NCBI RefSeq assembly: GCF_002884975.1
Contig: NZ_PJKB01000002.1
Location: forward strand, 310,001 to 374,000
Direction of reading: 5' to 3'
DNA: 64,000 nt
Source: Akkermansia muciniphila
Lineage (GTDB): Bacteria; Verrucomicrobiota; Verrucomicrobiia; Verrucomicrobiales; Akkermansiaceae
How positions within the stretch are numbered: the first letter of the stretch is position 1; each line of letters starts with the position of its first letter. The notes under the pieces were generated by a model. The model made no database searches and was not told the DNA's origin. It saw only the letters and a program-made list of their open reading frames with translations. Position numbers and translations under genes: made by a program. This document shows, in pieces, positions 1-8,563 of this stretch.

Positions 1-1
1 A

Positions 2-247
2 ACGCTGGAAGGCTCCCAGGTCATGGATATTCTGGAGTACGGGGAAATGAAGAATCCCCCCGCCAAGGTGGTTCCTCCCCCCATGCCTTCCGATGTGGAA
101 GAACAGGACAGCCGGAAAAAGGATTCCGGAAAGGAGCGCACGGAAGCCGCTGAGGAAGGAAAGAAGGAGAAGGATCTGGAGGAACAGGACCCTTTTTCCT
201 ACAATCCCGTGGAGGAGTACGGCAAGGACGGGGAAGAGAAAAAGTAA
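2..247 (+). CDS. ftsH: C-terminal tail of a probable FtsH ATP-dependent zinc protease (5' end outside window)
   Basis: The frame is open from the first bases of the window, so only the last 81 residues are present. It begins TLEGSQVMDILEYGEMKNPP, which resembles the final helix of FtsH proteases (a TL-(D/E)-G-xx-V-xx-I pattern followed by a Pro-Pro turn). After it comes a low-complexity, highly charged Lys/Glu-rich tail, as is common at FtsH C-termini. FtsH is a membrane-anchored AAA protease that degrades misfolded and regulatory proteins. The AAA and HExxH parts would lie upstream and cannot be seen, so the name rests on about 20 residues. rsfS follows after 6 bases and is probably co-transcribed. 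Confidence 0.55.
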   Translation, partial: TLEGSQVMDILEYGEMKNPPAKVVPPPMPSDVEEQDSRKKDSGKERTEAAEEGKKEKDLEEQDPFSYNPVEEYGKDGEEKK

Positions 248-253
248 TTTAAC

Positions 254-619
254 ATGGAAAAAATCAATATGGTAGCCAATGATGCGATGGAACTGGCCAG
301 GATGTGCGCCCGCGCCGCGGATGAAGCCAAGGCTGAAAATGTGAAGGTGTACGACCTGCGCGGCATGTCTTCCCTGACGGATTTCATGGTGGTGTGTACG
401 GGCCTGTCCGTTCCCCACCTGCGCGCCGTCATCCGGGGCGTGGAGGAAGCCGTTCAGGAAAAAACGGGAGTTCTCCCCACCTATGTGGAAGACACGCCCG
501 TGGCGCTGTGGTCCGTAGTGGACTACATTGACGTGATGGTCCACATCATGGGGCAGGAAACGCGTGAGTTCTACGGAATGGATACCCTGTGGAAGGATGC
601 CCCCGTGGTGGAATATTAA
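254..619 (+). CDS. rsfS: Ribosomal silencing factor RsfS (Iojap/YbeB family)
   Basis: RsfS binds ribosomal protein uL14 on the large subunit and blocks subunit joining when nutrients are scarce. The 121-residue protein has the usual family length. It carries the core signatures: a SLTDFMVVCTG strand near residues 40-50 and the C-terminal DYIDVMVHIMGQETREFY block (about residues 86-103) ending in a Leu-Trp pair. The ATG at 254 is used; a second in-frame ATG at 284 would trim ten residues. It sits 6 bases after the preceding gene and ends just before a strong hairpin, so it is the last gene of that operon. Its target protein uL14 (rplN) is also in this window, at 47.1 kb. Confidence 0.93.
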   Translation: MEKINMVANDAMELARMCARAADEAKAENVKVYDLRGMSSLTDFMVVCTGLSVPHLRAVIRGVEEAVQEKTGVLPTYVEDTPVALWSVVDYIDVMVHIMGQETREFYGMDTLWKDAPVVEY

Positions 620-642
620 CCTCTTGTGATTCGGTTTTTCCT

Positions 643-678
643 GCCGTGCCGCTGCCTGCCAGCGGCACGGCTTTTTTA
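643..678 (+). terminator. Rho-independent terminator after rsfS
   Basis: Perfect 11-bp stem (643-653 with 661-671), a 7-base loop, then a run of T (672-677). It separates the ftsH-rsfS transcript from mutS. Confidence 0.9.
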
Positions 679-762
679 TTTTCTGGCGCTCCGGTATTGG
701 GTTCTAACAAGATTCCAATCTTGCCTTGGGAGCGGAACCGGATTACTCTTCTACCGTCATTT

Positions 763-3264
763 ATGAGTAATTCCGGACCCACCGCAACCCCGATGATGGA
801 GCAGTACCTTCGCATGAAGAAGGGTTTGCCGGAAGACGTCCTGCTGTTTTTCCGGATGGGGGACTTTTATGAGATGTTCTTTGAGGATGCCAAGGATGCG
901 TCCTCCCTTCTGGGCCTGACGCTGACCAAGCGGCACGGCATTCCGATGTGCGGGGTTCCCCATCACAGCGCGGAAGGGTACATCGGACGCCTGGTGAAGG
1001 ACGGCAAGCGCGTGGCGATTGCGGAACAGACCACCCTGCCTCAGCCGGGCAAACTGGTGGAGCGGGAGATCACCCGCGTGATTTCCGCCGGAACTCTGGC
1101 GGACATGAACCTGCTGGACTCCTCCCGCCACAATTACATCGTGGCCCTGTACAAGGATAAAAAGCACTTCGGCCTGGCGTGCGTGGACCACACCACGGGG
1201 GAATTCTCCGTGGCCCAGTTTGAGCGCATGGACCTGCTTCTGGATGAGCTGTCCCGCATTAATCCTTCCGAGCTCCTGGTTAGTGACGAGCAGACGGACA
1301 GCTTCCCCGGCGCCCATCCCACGCTTTACTACGACGGGTACACGTTCCTGCCTTCCACGGCCATTCCCAATCTGCTGGGCCACTTCCGGGTGCATTCCCT
1401 GGACGGCTTCGGCTGCGGGGAGATGACCGCCGCCCTGGGCGCGTCCGGAGCCGTGCTTCATTACCTGGGCTACCAGCTCCGCCGGCCCACGGACCATCTG
1501 CGCCGCATTTCCGTGCGCGCCACGGAGAGCGCCGTGCTGATTGACCAGGCCAGCCAGAGAAACCTGGACCTGGTGGATTCCCGCGGCGGCGTGAAGCTTT
1601 CCCTGCTGGGAACCCTGGACAGGACGAGCACCCCGATGGGCGCGCGCAAGCTCCGGGACTGGCTGCTGCACCCCCTGTGCGATCTGGAAAAGCTCCAGGC
1701 GCGGCAGGAGATGATCGCCGTTTTACTGGAGGAGCCATACCTGATGAGCAAGCTCCGTGAGAGCCTGAAGAACGTCCGGGACATGGAGCGGCTGACGGGC
1801 CGCATTTCCCAGGGCGCCGGGAACGCCCGGGACCTTCAGGCGCTGGCCTCCTCCCTGAGCCGCATTCCCGCGCTCAGGGATGATCTGGAATCCCTGCCCG
1901 GAGACGGGGAGATGCTGGAAAGCATCCGTTCCCGCATGGGCTGTTTTGATGAGCTGGTGGACCTGCTCCAGCGCGCCCTGGTGGATGAACCGCCCGTGAC
2001 GATCAAGGAGGGGGGCATCATCCGGGAAGGGTATCACGCCGGGCTGGATGAATTGCGCCTGGCCTCCCGAGACGGGAAGGACTGGCTGGCCCGGCTTCAG
2101 GAAAAGGAGCGCAAGCGCACGGGCATTGATTCCCTGAAAATCCGCTTCAACAATGTCTTCGGCTATTACATTGAAGTAACGAAGAGCCATTACGACAAGG
2201 TGCCCCCGGATTACCAGCGCAAGCAGACGCTGGTGAATGCGGAGCGCTTTGTTACTCCGGAACTCAAGCAGATGGAGAATACCATCCTGGGGGCGGACGA
2301 GCGTTCCCGCCAGGTGGAGTATGAGCAGTTCCTCCTGCTGCGGGAGGAAGTGGGGCGCCACATTGACGGCATCCAGGTTACGGCGGACGCCATGGCTGAC
2401 CTGGACGTGCTGCTGGGGCTGGCGGAGGGCGCGCAGCAGTACCGGTACTGCCGCCCCGTGCTGGATAATTCCATGACCCTGCGTATTGTCAACGGCCGCC
2501 ATCCCGTCATTGAACAGAATGTTTCCGGTGACGCGTTCGTGCCCAATGACGCTTTTCTGGAACCGGAGGAAAGCCGCCTCATTCTGCTGACCGGGCCCAA
2601 CATGGCGGGCAAGAGCACCTATATCCGCCAGGTGGCCCTGATTACGCTGATGGCACAGATCGGGGCCTACGTTCCGGCGGAGTCCGCCCACATCGGCCTG
2701 GTGGACCGCATTTTCTGCCGCGTGGGAGCCAGTGACGACCTGGCGCGCGGGCAATCCACCTTCATGGTGGAAATGAGTGAGACCTCCCTGATTCTGAACA
2801 ACGCCACGGAACGCTCCCTGATCATTCTGGATGAAATAGGGCGCGGAACCGCCACCTTTGACGGCCTCTCCATCGCGTGGGCCGTTGCGGAGTACCTGCA
2901 TGACGAGCTGAAGTCCCGCACCCTGTTCGCCACCCATTACCATGAACTGACGGATCTGGCCCGTTCCAGGGCCGGGGTGCAGAATTACAATGTGGCCGTA
3001 CGGGAATGGAAGGAGGAGATCGTTTTTCTGCGCAAGATCGTGGAGGGGGCCGCGGATAAGTCCTACGGCATCCAGGTGGCCCGCCTGGCAGGCATGCCGG
3101 CGGTCATCGTGGACCGCGCCAAGACCATCCTGTCCCATCTGGAAATGAATTCCACGCGCCCCCGCAGGAAGGAGCGCACCCGTCTGGCGGAGCCCAGGGC
3201 CAAGAATACGGATATGGATGATGACATGCCCACCGGGGAATACGCCCAGCTGGAGTTGTTCTGA
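763..3264 (+). CDS. mutS: DNA mismatch repair ATPase MutS
   Basis: MutS recognises base mismatches and small loops and starts repair with MutL. The 833-residue protein has all family parts. The mismatch-reading Phe-x-Glu is in GDFYE (residues 33-37). The connector, lever and clamp domains follow. The ATPase has Walker A GPNMAGKST near residue 611, Walker B IILDEIGRGT near 687 and the ATHYHEL switch. The start is set at the ATG at 763 because the protein from there begins directly with the conserved N-terminal helix. An open frame continues further upstream, but it runs through the rsfS end and terminator and is not conserved-looking. The stop at 3262-3264 is followed after one base by the next start, so the two genes are almost certainly one operon. 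Confidence 0.97.
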   Translation: MSNSGPTATPMMEQYLRMKKGLPEDVLLFFRMGDFYEMFFEDAKDASSLLGLTLTKRHGIPMCGVPHHSAEGYIGRLVKDGKRVAIAEQTTLPQPGKLVEREITRVISAGTLADMNLLDSSRHNYIVALYKDKKHFGLACVDHTTGEFSVAQFERMDLLLDELSRINPSELLVSDEQTDSFPGAHPTLYYDGYTFLPSTAIPNLLGHFRVHSLDGFGCGEMTAALGASGAVLHYLGYQLRRPTDHLRRISVRATESAVLIDQASQRNLDLVDSRGGVKLSLLGTLDRTSTPMGARKLRDWLLHPLCDLEKLQARQEMIAVLLEEPYLMSKLRESLKNVRDMERLTGRISQGAGNARDLQALASSLSRIPALRDDLESLPGDGEMLESIRSRMGCFDELVDLLQRALVDEPPVTIKEGGIIREGYHAGLDELRLASRDGKDWLARLQEKERKRTGIDSLKIRFNNVFGYYIEVTKSHYDKVPPDYQRKQTLVNAERFVTPELKQMENTILGADERSRQVEYEQFLLLREEVGRHIDGIQVTADAMADLDVLLGLAEGAQQYRYCRPVLDNSMTLRIVNGRHPVIEQNVSGDAFVPNDAFLEPEESRLILLTGPNMAGKSTYIRQVALITLMAQIGAYVPAESAHIGLVDRIFCRVGASDDLARGQSTFMVEMSETSLILNNATERSLIILDEIGRGTATFDGLSIAWAVAEYLHDELKSRTLFATHYHELTDLARSRAGVQNYNVAVREWKEEIVFLRKIVEGAADKSYGIQVARLAGMPAVIVDRAKTILSHLEMNSTRPRRKERTRLAEPRAKNTDMDDDMPTGEYAQLELF

Positions 3265-3265
3265 T

Positions 3266-3859
3266 ATGCCGCTGCCCGCAGACATGATCGGCGGCCTGCG
3301 CTTTGCCGCCATTGATTTTGAATCCGCCGGGGCGGCCCGCGGAGAGACGGACCAGCCTGTGCAGGTAGGCATTGCCGCCTGTCCGTTCCTGGAAGGGGAG
3401 CCGGAGCTGTGGACGTCCTACATTGCCACGGACAAGCCCGTCCTGTGGTCCGCTTCCCAGGTGCACGGCATCACCCCGGGGATGCTGGCGGATGCGCCCT
3501 CCTTTCCATCCCTGTGGCCGGATATCCGTTCCCGGCTGGGGGAAGCCGTGGTAGTGGGCCATAATCCCGCCACGGAGCGCAAGTTCCTGCGGCGTTTTCC
3601 GGGGCACGGCTTCGGCCCGTGGCTGGATACCCTGGCTCTGGGGAAGATGTGCGTGCCGGGCCTGGCGGATTATTCACTCTCCACCCTGTGTGATGCCCTG
3701 GGGCTGACTTCCTCCGTGGATGCGCTGCTTCCCGGCCGCCGGTGGCATGACGCGCTGTATGATGCGCTGGGCAGCCTGCTGGTCGTCCGGTTCCTGGTGC
3801 GGGAGCTGAAGCTGTCCTCCCAGCCTCTGGAAGTGCTGGGCAAGGCGGTGGGGAAGTAA
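3266..3859 (+). CDS. DEDDh-type 3'-5' exonuclease domain protein (DnaQ-like)
   Basis: A 197-residue protein with the RNase T/DnaQ fold pattern: Exo I as AAIDFESAG (Asp17 and Glu19), Exo II as VVGHNPATERKFL, and Exo III as RRWHDALYDALG. These families remove nucleotides from 3' ends in proofreading, repair or RNA maturation. In Exo II the usual Asp of the GHN-xxx-D motif is Glu, which is uncommon and may change metal binding. The start is the ATG one base after the mutS stop (TGATATG). That coupling suggests a role alongside mismatch repair, but it is context only. The substrate is unknown. Confidence 0.82.
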   Translation: MPLPADMIGGLRFAAIDFESAGAARGETDQPVQVGIAACPFLEGEPELWTSYIATDKPVLWSASQVHGITPGMLADAPSFPSLWPDIRSRLGEAVVVGHNPATERKFLRRFPGHGFGPWLDTLALGKMCVPGLADYSLSTLCDALGLTSSVDALLPGRRWHDALYDALGSLLVVRFLVRELKLSSQPLEVLGKAVGK

Positions 3860-3895
3860 TTTCCCATTTTCTCCGGAAAGGTTGGCCGGGCGTCA

Positions 3896-4645
3896 ATGCG
3901 TATTACAGGGAAGATGAAAGTTCCCGTTTTTCTTGCCGCCCTCCTGTTTCTGGCCCTTTCTTCCGTTTTTGCGGAGAAGAGTCCGGAAAAGTTGGTTCCG
4001 GACCTCCCGGATGTCCCCAAAATGAATACGCAGCATTGGGTGCCGGCCCGTTACAAGGTGGTCCGGGAGCAGTTGCTCGGGAAGGAATGCGGCGTCCTGT
4101 TCGTGGGGGATTCCATCACGCAGGGCTGGGAGCAGGAAGGAGCGGAATATTGGAAGAAGCTGTTCCTGCCGATGAAGGCCGTCAACTTCGGCGTCAGCGG
4201 AGACAGGACGGAAAGCATGCTGTGGCGCATGGAGGATACGGGGCTGGCTGTTAAAACGCCTCCGCGTTACTGCGTTTTGCTGGCCGGGACGAACAACATC
4301 GGCCGGTGGGAGGGAAGGCAGCCTGCGGAAGAAACGGTGAAGGGCATCCGGGAGGTAGCCGTGCGCCTGCTGAAGAAATTCCCGGAGACCCGTCTGATTC
4401 TGATGGAGGTGACGCCTTACGGTCCCGACCCCTCAGCCCCTCTCCGCAAGCGGCAGGAGGAGATTAATGAACGCCTGCGCCGTCTGGAACTGCCCCGGAC
4501 CACCGTTCTTTCCATTAACGGCCGCCTGTTGAATGCGGACGGGACGTTCCGGGAAGGAATGTTCCGGGACAAGGTCCATCTGACGCCTAAAGGCTACCAG
4601 GTCTGGGCGGAGGCGCTGCTGCCTCTTCTGGACCGTAAAAGCTGA
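3896..4645 (+). CDS. Exported SGNH/GDSL-family hydrolase
   Basis: An esterase-type hydrolase, probably acting on acyl or acetyl esters outside the cytoplasm. The N-terminus has basic residues followed by a hydrophobic run ending in SSVFA, a good Sec signal peptide. The SGNH blocks are all present: FVGDSITQG with nucleophile Ser73, GVSGDR with the oxyanion Gly, AGTNNIG with the Asn, and DKVHLTPKG with Asp225 and His228. The order and spacing resemble the platelet-activating-factor-acetylhydrolase-like group used on sugars and glycans. A second possible start at 3914 gives the same signal peptide with a shorter n-region. The substrate cannot be read from sequence. Confidence 0.88.
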   Translation: MRITGKMKVPVFLAALLFLALSSVFAEKSPEKLVPDLPDVPKMNTQHWVPARYKVVREQLLGKECGVLFVGDSITQGWEQEGAEYWKKLFLPMKAVNFGVSGDRTESMLWRMEDTGLAVKTPPRYCVLLAGTNNIGRWEGRQPAEETVKGIREVAVRLLKKFPETRLILMEVTPYGPDPSAPLRKRQEEINERLRRLELPRTTVLSINGRLLNADGTFREGMFRDKVHLTPKGYQVWAEALLPLLDRKS

Positions 4646-4650
4646 ACTTT

Positions 4651-4674
4651 TTCCCTGGCGGTACCGCCAGGGAA
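4651..4674. terminator. Palindromic hairpin between convergent genes
   Basis: A perfect palindrome of 24 bases (TTCCCTGGCGGT and its complement) lies between the SGNH hydrolase and the reverse-strand DsbD gene. It is flanked by T on the left and A on the right, so it can terminate both strands. Confidence 0.7.
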
Positions 4675-4687
4675 AGAAAGCCTTTTA

Positions 4688-7003
4688 TCAGCGGTTCATT
4701 TCCGTTTCCAGGAATTCCAGCAGGTAGGACGGGGACAGGAGTTCCCGGGTGACGATGGGCTTTTTGCCCGGCAGGTACAGGGCGTTCACGGGGACCGCCG
4801 TGCGGCCCAGGTTTTTGAGTTCCTGGTCAATGGCAGGGTTCGTGCGGGTCTTGTCCGCCTTCATCATGACGATGCCGTATTTCTTGAAGGCGGCCAGCAC
4901 TTCATCCGTGTAGGAGGCCTTGTTGACCTGGCAGGTGGAGCACCACCGGGCCGTGAAGTCCACATAAACGGGTTTTCCTTCGTTCAGGGCCGCCTGCATG
5001 GCTTCCGGGCTCCAGGGGGTCCACACGCTCCCTTCCGCCTGATGGGCGGGAGCTGCAGGGGCGGAGGAACCCGCGGCTGCGGATTCCCCTCCGCGGCCGA
5101 ACCAGGCGGCTCCTTCCGGCGGAAGCATGTAGTACAGGCCGGCCAGCAGGAAAATCACGGAGAAAATGCCCCCCGTGATGCGGGATTTCCGGCTGCGGTA
5201 CATGGGGCACCATCTGCCGTACACCCAGAAGGCCATGGAGAACAGCACCAGGCCGAAGAACAGGAACAGGATGTCCTGCGGATGGTTGTCCGCGTCAAAG
5301 AATGCAATGTAAATCCACAGGAAGTAGGCGGCGGTGCCGAACATCAGGAAGGACATGGACTGCTTGAAGGATTCCATCCACGCTCCAGGTTTGGGCAGGT
5401 ATTTGGTCAGGACGGGGAAGGCGCCCAGAATGATGTAGGGCAGGGACATGCCCAGGCCCATCATGGTCAGGCAGAGCACGATGCCCAGCGGAGGCTGGAG
5501 CATGGCCGCGCCGATGGCCTGCCCCAGGAACGGCGCGCTGCACGGGGTGGAAATGACCGTAGCCAGGGCGCCGGACCAGAAGGAGCCGGCATAGCCCTTC
5601 TGGTGCTGGAGGTCGTTGCCCATGGTGGTGGCCTTCACTCCTATTTCAAAGACGCCGAACATGCTCAGCCCCATGGCGAGCATCAGGCCCAGCAGGCAGA
5701 AGTTCACCCAGGGGTTTTCAAACCAGAAGGCCCAGTTGACGACGCCCTCCGCACCGTGGCCCAGCCAGAAGTCACTGCTGAAAATGCCGGGGCCGGCGGG
5801 CGCGCTCCAGTCAAACATGTTCGCTTTCAGGGCGATCAGGATGGCCGTGATAACCCAGAAGGAGATCAGGATGCCCAGCACGAAGGTCAGGGAATGGGCC
5901 AGCACTTTTTTCCGTTCACCCCCGCCCAGCTGGACGAAGCTCATGATCTTGAGGCCAATCACCGGGAAGACGCACGGCATCACGTTCAGGATAATGCCGC
6001 CGATGAACATGAAGAACATGATTTCCCCCAGCCCCATCAGCGGCGGCGCGGGAACGGGGCCGGAAGATGCGGCGGGCGTTTCCATCCCCGTTATTGCCGC
6101 CTGTGTTCCTCCGGAAAAGGGGCGGTTGTCCGCCGTGATGCTGGCGCCTTCCTTCCCGGCGCGCAGAATGCCGGAGAGGGCGGCCAGCGGCTTTCCCTTG
6201 TCTGCGTCCGGCAGGTTGTTGGGGTACAGGCCGTCCGTGGTGTCATTGTACTGCATGGACAGCTCGTAATTGGAGCCGTCCAGTTTTTTGAAGGTCTGGG
6301 GAGTGGTGGGGTTGATTTCCCCCTCGTTGCAGAAGAAGTAGACGGAATCTTCCGGGATGGGCTGTCCGTTTGTCCTGAGGTGCAGGGTGACGGTCTTCCC
6401 CTCCTGGGAAATCCGGGCCTTCAGCCCTTCCGCCCATGCAGGGGTGGAAAGCCCCGCCATGCCGCCGGACAATTCAGCCGCATCGGGAGCGGCCTGCCCG
6501 TCTCCGCGTTTCAGCGTGACGCTGAAGTCTTTCGTTTCCGGAGCGGCGCACTGTTCCGCGCACATTTGCCACGTCATGGTGGTGGTGAAGGTGGCTTCCG
6601 CAGGGGCGTCCTTCTCCGGAGTCACGCGGAAGGCCATTTTTGCCTTCCCGCTGTAACCGTAAAAATCCACGATTCCTTTTCCCAGTTCCGGGATTTGCCA
6701 GAAGGGGCCTTCCACCCGGAAGCCGGGAACGGCCTTGAACGCGGCTTCCATGGGCAGTCCTACCGTTCCCGGATTCTTGTAGTAGACGTGCCAGTGGTCC
6801 GGCAGAGTCAGCTCCGTTACGATGACGAAGGGAGTTTCTCCGTAGGACGTGACTGTAGCCCTGGAAGTTCCGGAGGCCTGGGTTGACCCGAAATCCCCCG
6901 CGCCGCCAAAGCTCATGGCTCCGAAGTCCTGTGCCGTTCCCGTACTGCAAACCCCGGCAAAAATACCCAGGGAAACGGCTGCGGCTTTCAAAAAGGTTCT
7001 CAT
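4688..7003 (-). CDS. DsbD-type thiol:disulfide interchange protein (cytochrome c biogenesis/ScsB-like)
   Basis: It moves electrons from cytoplasmic thioredoxin across the inner membrane to periplasmic thiols. The layout is complete: a signal peptide, an N-terminal periplasmic DsbC/ScsB-like domain with its own Cys pair (QMCAEQCAAP), an eight-helix membrane domain with the paired cysteines in VMPCVFPVIG (near residue 343) and STPCSAPFLG (near 485), and a C-terminal thioredoxin domain with ARWCSTCQ (near 688). The long N-domain with a QMC..QC motif is closer to the ScsB/DipZ style than to E. coli DsbD. An in-frame ATG six codons upstream (7021) is also possible. The partner periplasmic proteins are not next to it. 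Confidence 0.9.
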   Translation of the reverse strand: MRTFLKAAAVSLGIFAGVCSTGTAQDFGAMSFGGAGDFGSTQASGTSRATVTSYGETPFVIVTELTLPDHWHVYYKNPGTVGLPMEAAFKAVPGFRVEGPFWQIPELGKGIVDFYGYSGKAKMAFRVTPEKDAPAEATFTTTMTWQMCAEQCAAPETKDFSVTLKRGDGQAAPDAAELSGGMAGLSTPAWAEGLKARISQEGKTVTLHLRTNGQPIPEDSVYFFCNEGEINPTTPQTFKKLDGSNYELSMQYNDTTDGLYPNNLPDADKGKPLAALSGILRAGKEGASITADNRPFSGGTQAAITGMETPAASSGPVPAPPLMGLGEIMFFMFIGGIILNVMPCVFPVIGLKIMSFVQLGGGERKKVLAHSLTFVLGILISFWVITAILIALKANMFDWSAPAGPGIFSSDFWLGHGAEGVVNWAFWFENPWVNFCLLGLMLAMGLSMFGVFEIGVKATTMGNDLQHQKGYAGSFWSGALATVISTPCSAPFLGQAIGAAMLQPPLGIVLCLTMMGLGMSLPYIILGAFPVLTKYLPKPGAWMESFKQSMSFLMFGTAAYFLWIYIAFFDADNHPQDILFLFFGLVLFSMAFWVYGRWCPMYRSRKSRITGGIFSVIFLLAGLYYMLPPEGAAWFGRGGESAAAGSSAPAAPAHQAEGSVWTPWSPEAMQAALNEGKPVYVDFTARWCSTCQVNKASYTDEVLAAFKKYGIVMMKADKTRTNPAIDQELKNLGRTAVPVNALYLPGKKPIVTRELLSPSYLLEFLETEMNR

Positions 7004-7050
7004 GACAAAGTAGGGAACCATAAAGAAGGGGGGGATTCAATGTTTGTGTG

Positions 7051-7078
7051 TTGCATGGCGGGGCGCCTTGTATAAAAT
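7051..7078 (+). promoter_or_regulatory. Candidate promoter of the OsmC gene, very close to its start codon
   Basis: TTGCAT (7051-7056), a 16-base spacer, then TAAAAT (7073-7078). The ATG at 7085 is only six bases beyond the -10 box, so the transcript would have almost no leader. Confidence 0.45.
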
Positions 7079-7084
7079 ACGGTC

Positions 7085-7492
7085 ATGGTAAAAACTAAAA
7101 CGACATACGAGGGCGGCCTTCACTGCTCCATGGTTCACGAACCCTCCGGGGCCACGCTCTCCACGGATGCTCCCGTGGATAACAACGGCAAGGGTGAATC
7201 CTTCTCCCCCACGGACCTGGTAGGTGCGGCGCTGGCCGGCTGCATGAGCACGATCATGGGCATCGTGGCCGCGCGCAAGGGCCTTAAGCTGGAAGGCATG
7301 ACGATGGAAGTGGGCAAGCATATGAACGCGGAACCCCGCCGCATCGGGAAGCTGGAAGTGGTGATCACCGTGCCCCTGCCTGCGGATCATCCGGACAGGA
7401 AGATGCTGGAACAGGCCGCGCTGAGCTGCCCCGTCAAGCACAGCCTGCATCCTGACATTGAAATCCCCATCACCTGGAACTGGGTTGGTTGA
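7085..7492 (+). CDS. OsmC/Ohr-family peroxide-detoxifying protein
   Basis: OsmC/Ohr proteins are thiol peroxidases that reduce organic hydroperoxides. The 135-residue length is normal. Both redox cysteines are present: Cys53 in AAGCMSTIMG on the central helix and Cys115 in ALSCPVKHS. The N-terminal strand and the SPTDLVGAALAGC block are characteristic. It is a single-gene unit: a promoter-like element touches its start and a strong terminator follows. It is closer to the OsmC-like group than to typical Ohr, and the true substrate is unknown. Confidence 0.9.
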   Translation: MVKTKTTYEGGLHCSMVHEPSGATLSTDAPVDNNGKGESFSPTDLVGAALAGCMSTIMGIVAARKGLKLEGMTMEVGKHMNAEPRRIGKLEVVITVPLPADHPDRKMLEQAALSCPVKHSLHPDIEIPITWNWVG

Positions 7493-7515
7493 CAGCCAAT
7501 CGTGATTTCTTGAGG

Positions 7516-7542
7516 CCGCCTGTGAAAACAGGCGGTTTTTTT
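7516..7542 (+). terminator. Terminator after the OsmC gene
   Basis: 8-bp GC-rich stem (7516-7523 with 7528-7535), a GAAA loop, then seven T. Confidence 0.92.
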
Positions 7543-7624
7543 ATGAGATGAAAAAATGTTGGAAAAATGAGATAATAGTTGAGTAAACTTGACTTGTGTT
7601 TTTCTGTTGTGCATTTTTCCGGGC

Positions 7625-8083
7625 ATGAAGTTTTTTTCTGTCCTGTTTTTGCTTCCTGTGACGACGGTTGGCCTTTTATCCGGCTGCGGGGGTGGTTCGG
7701 GAAAATCCGGAGATGACGGGAATGTTTCCCTGAGCGGGCAGCAGGTAAGCCTGTTTGAGGGCGGAACCATGCTGTACAGGCTCCAGTTCGGCGCGCAGGA
7801 TGCGGACGTCATCAGGATGGAAACGAGAACCGTGTATGATGGAGTTTACACGTACCGGTTCAATGAAGGCGCCAATTCCGGCATTCTGAATATTTCCCCG
7901 GCTTCCAACAGCGTTGCCGCGTGTTCCATGAGGGACGTGAATATTTCCTTTGACGATTCCGCGAGGGATACGGGCGTGATTGTTGCAGGAACCATCACGG
8001 AAACCGGGCCTGATCTTGACTTCTCCATTGACGGCGTTCCCCGCCCCATGGCCGGCTGGACCTGCCGCGTGCACCGGGATTAG
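7625..8083 (+). CDS. Small lipoprotein of unknown function
   Basis: A 152-residue protein with a lipoprotein signal: Met-Lys, a hydrophobic core and the lipobox LLSGC, followed by a Gly/Ser-rich linker. It is therefore expected to be lipid-anchored in the inner or outer membrane. The rest is a short beta-rich domain ending in a Cys-containing segment, with no motif I recognise. The ATG at 7625 is chosen because it places the signal peptide correctly. An open frame further upstream adds only unconserved-looking residues. A TTGACT at 7589 could be part of a promoter but has no good -10 partner. Confidence 0.75.
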   Translation: MKFFSVLFLLPVTTVGLLSGCGGGSGKSGDDGNVSLSGQQVSLFEGGTMLYRLQFGAQDADVIRMETRTVYDGVYTYRFNEGANSGILNISPASNSVAACSMRDVNISFDDSARDTGVIVAGTITETGPDLDFSIDGVPRPMAGWTCRVHRD

Positions 8084-8095
8084 CCTCCCGGAGGC

Positions 8096-8563
8096 TTAAC
8101 AGTCCAGAACAAGGGGGAAATGCCGGCTGAGCGGGTAGTCCGTGACCTGGATCAGCTCCACGCCGTAAAGGCTGGCAATGGCCGGAGCCTCGGACTTGTC
8201 ATACGGCTCACAGTAATAAATGGTTTTCACGCCGTGGGCGCACAGCGCCTGCATGCATGAGGTGCAGGGCATCGTGGTGCATGCCACCACCTTCGCCTCC
8301 CCCCTGCGGAACAGGCTGCACAGGTTGATTTCCGCATGCAGCATGTATTTCTGGCGTTCGTCCCGGCTGGCCCAGAAGGTGTCCTGCGCCTTGAAGCCGG
8401 GATACAGGCCGTTGTAGGCGGTGCCTATCACGCGGTTGTCCGCGTCCAGGGCGGCGGCTCCCACCTTGCGGTACGGGTCTTCTGAGCGCAGTGCCGCCGC
8501 GTGCGCCAGCGTCATTACATACTGCGGGATGGGAAGGCGGGAGGGAGAGGAATTATTGTTCAT
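8096..8563 (-). CDS. dCMP deaminase-family zinc deaminase
   Basis: Members deaminate deoxycytidylate or related cytosine compounds for dTMP supply. The zinc site is intact: HAEIN (His76 and the catalytic Glu78) and MPCTSCMQ (Cys100 and Cys103). The length of 155 residues fits. Its start overlaps the end of the upstream reverse-strand MFS-acyltransferase gene by 11 bases, so the two are translationally coupled or at least co-transcribed. The link in function is not obvious. The exact substrate (dCMP versus another nucleotide) cannot be fixed from sequence. Confidence 0.85.
   Translation of the reverse strand: MNNNSSPSRLPIPQYVMTLAHAAALRSEDPYRKVGAAALDADNRVIGTAYNGLYPGFKAQDTFWASRDERQKYMLHAEINLCSLFRRGEAKVVACTTMPCTSCMQALCAHGVKTIYYCEPYDKSEAPAIASLYGVELIQVTDYPLSRHFPLVLDC

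Noticed and set aside
589-762. Upstream extension of mutS to residue -58
   Set aside because: This stretch contains the end of rsfS and a strong terminator and does not resemble MutS N-termini.
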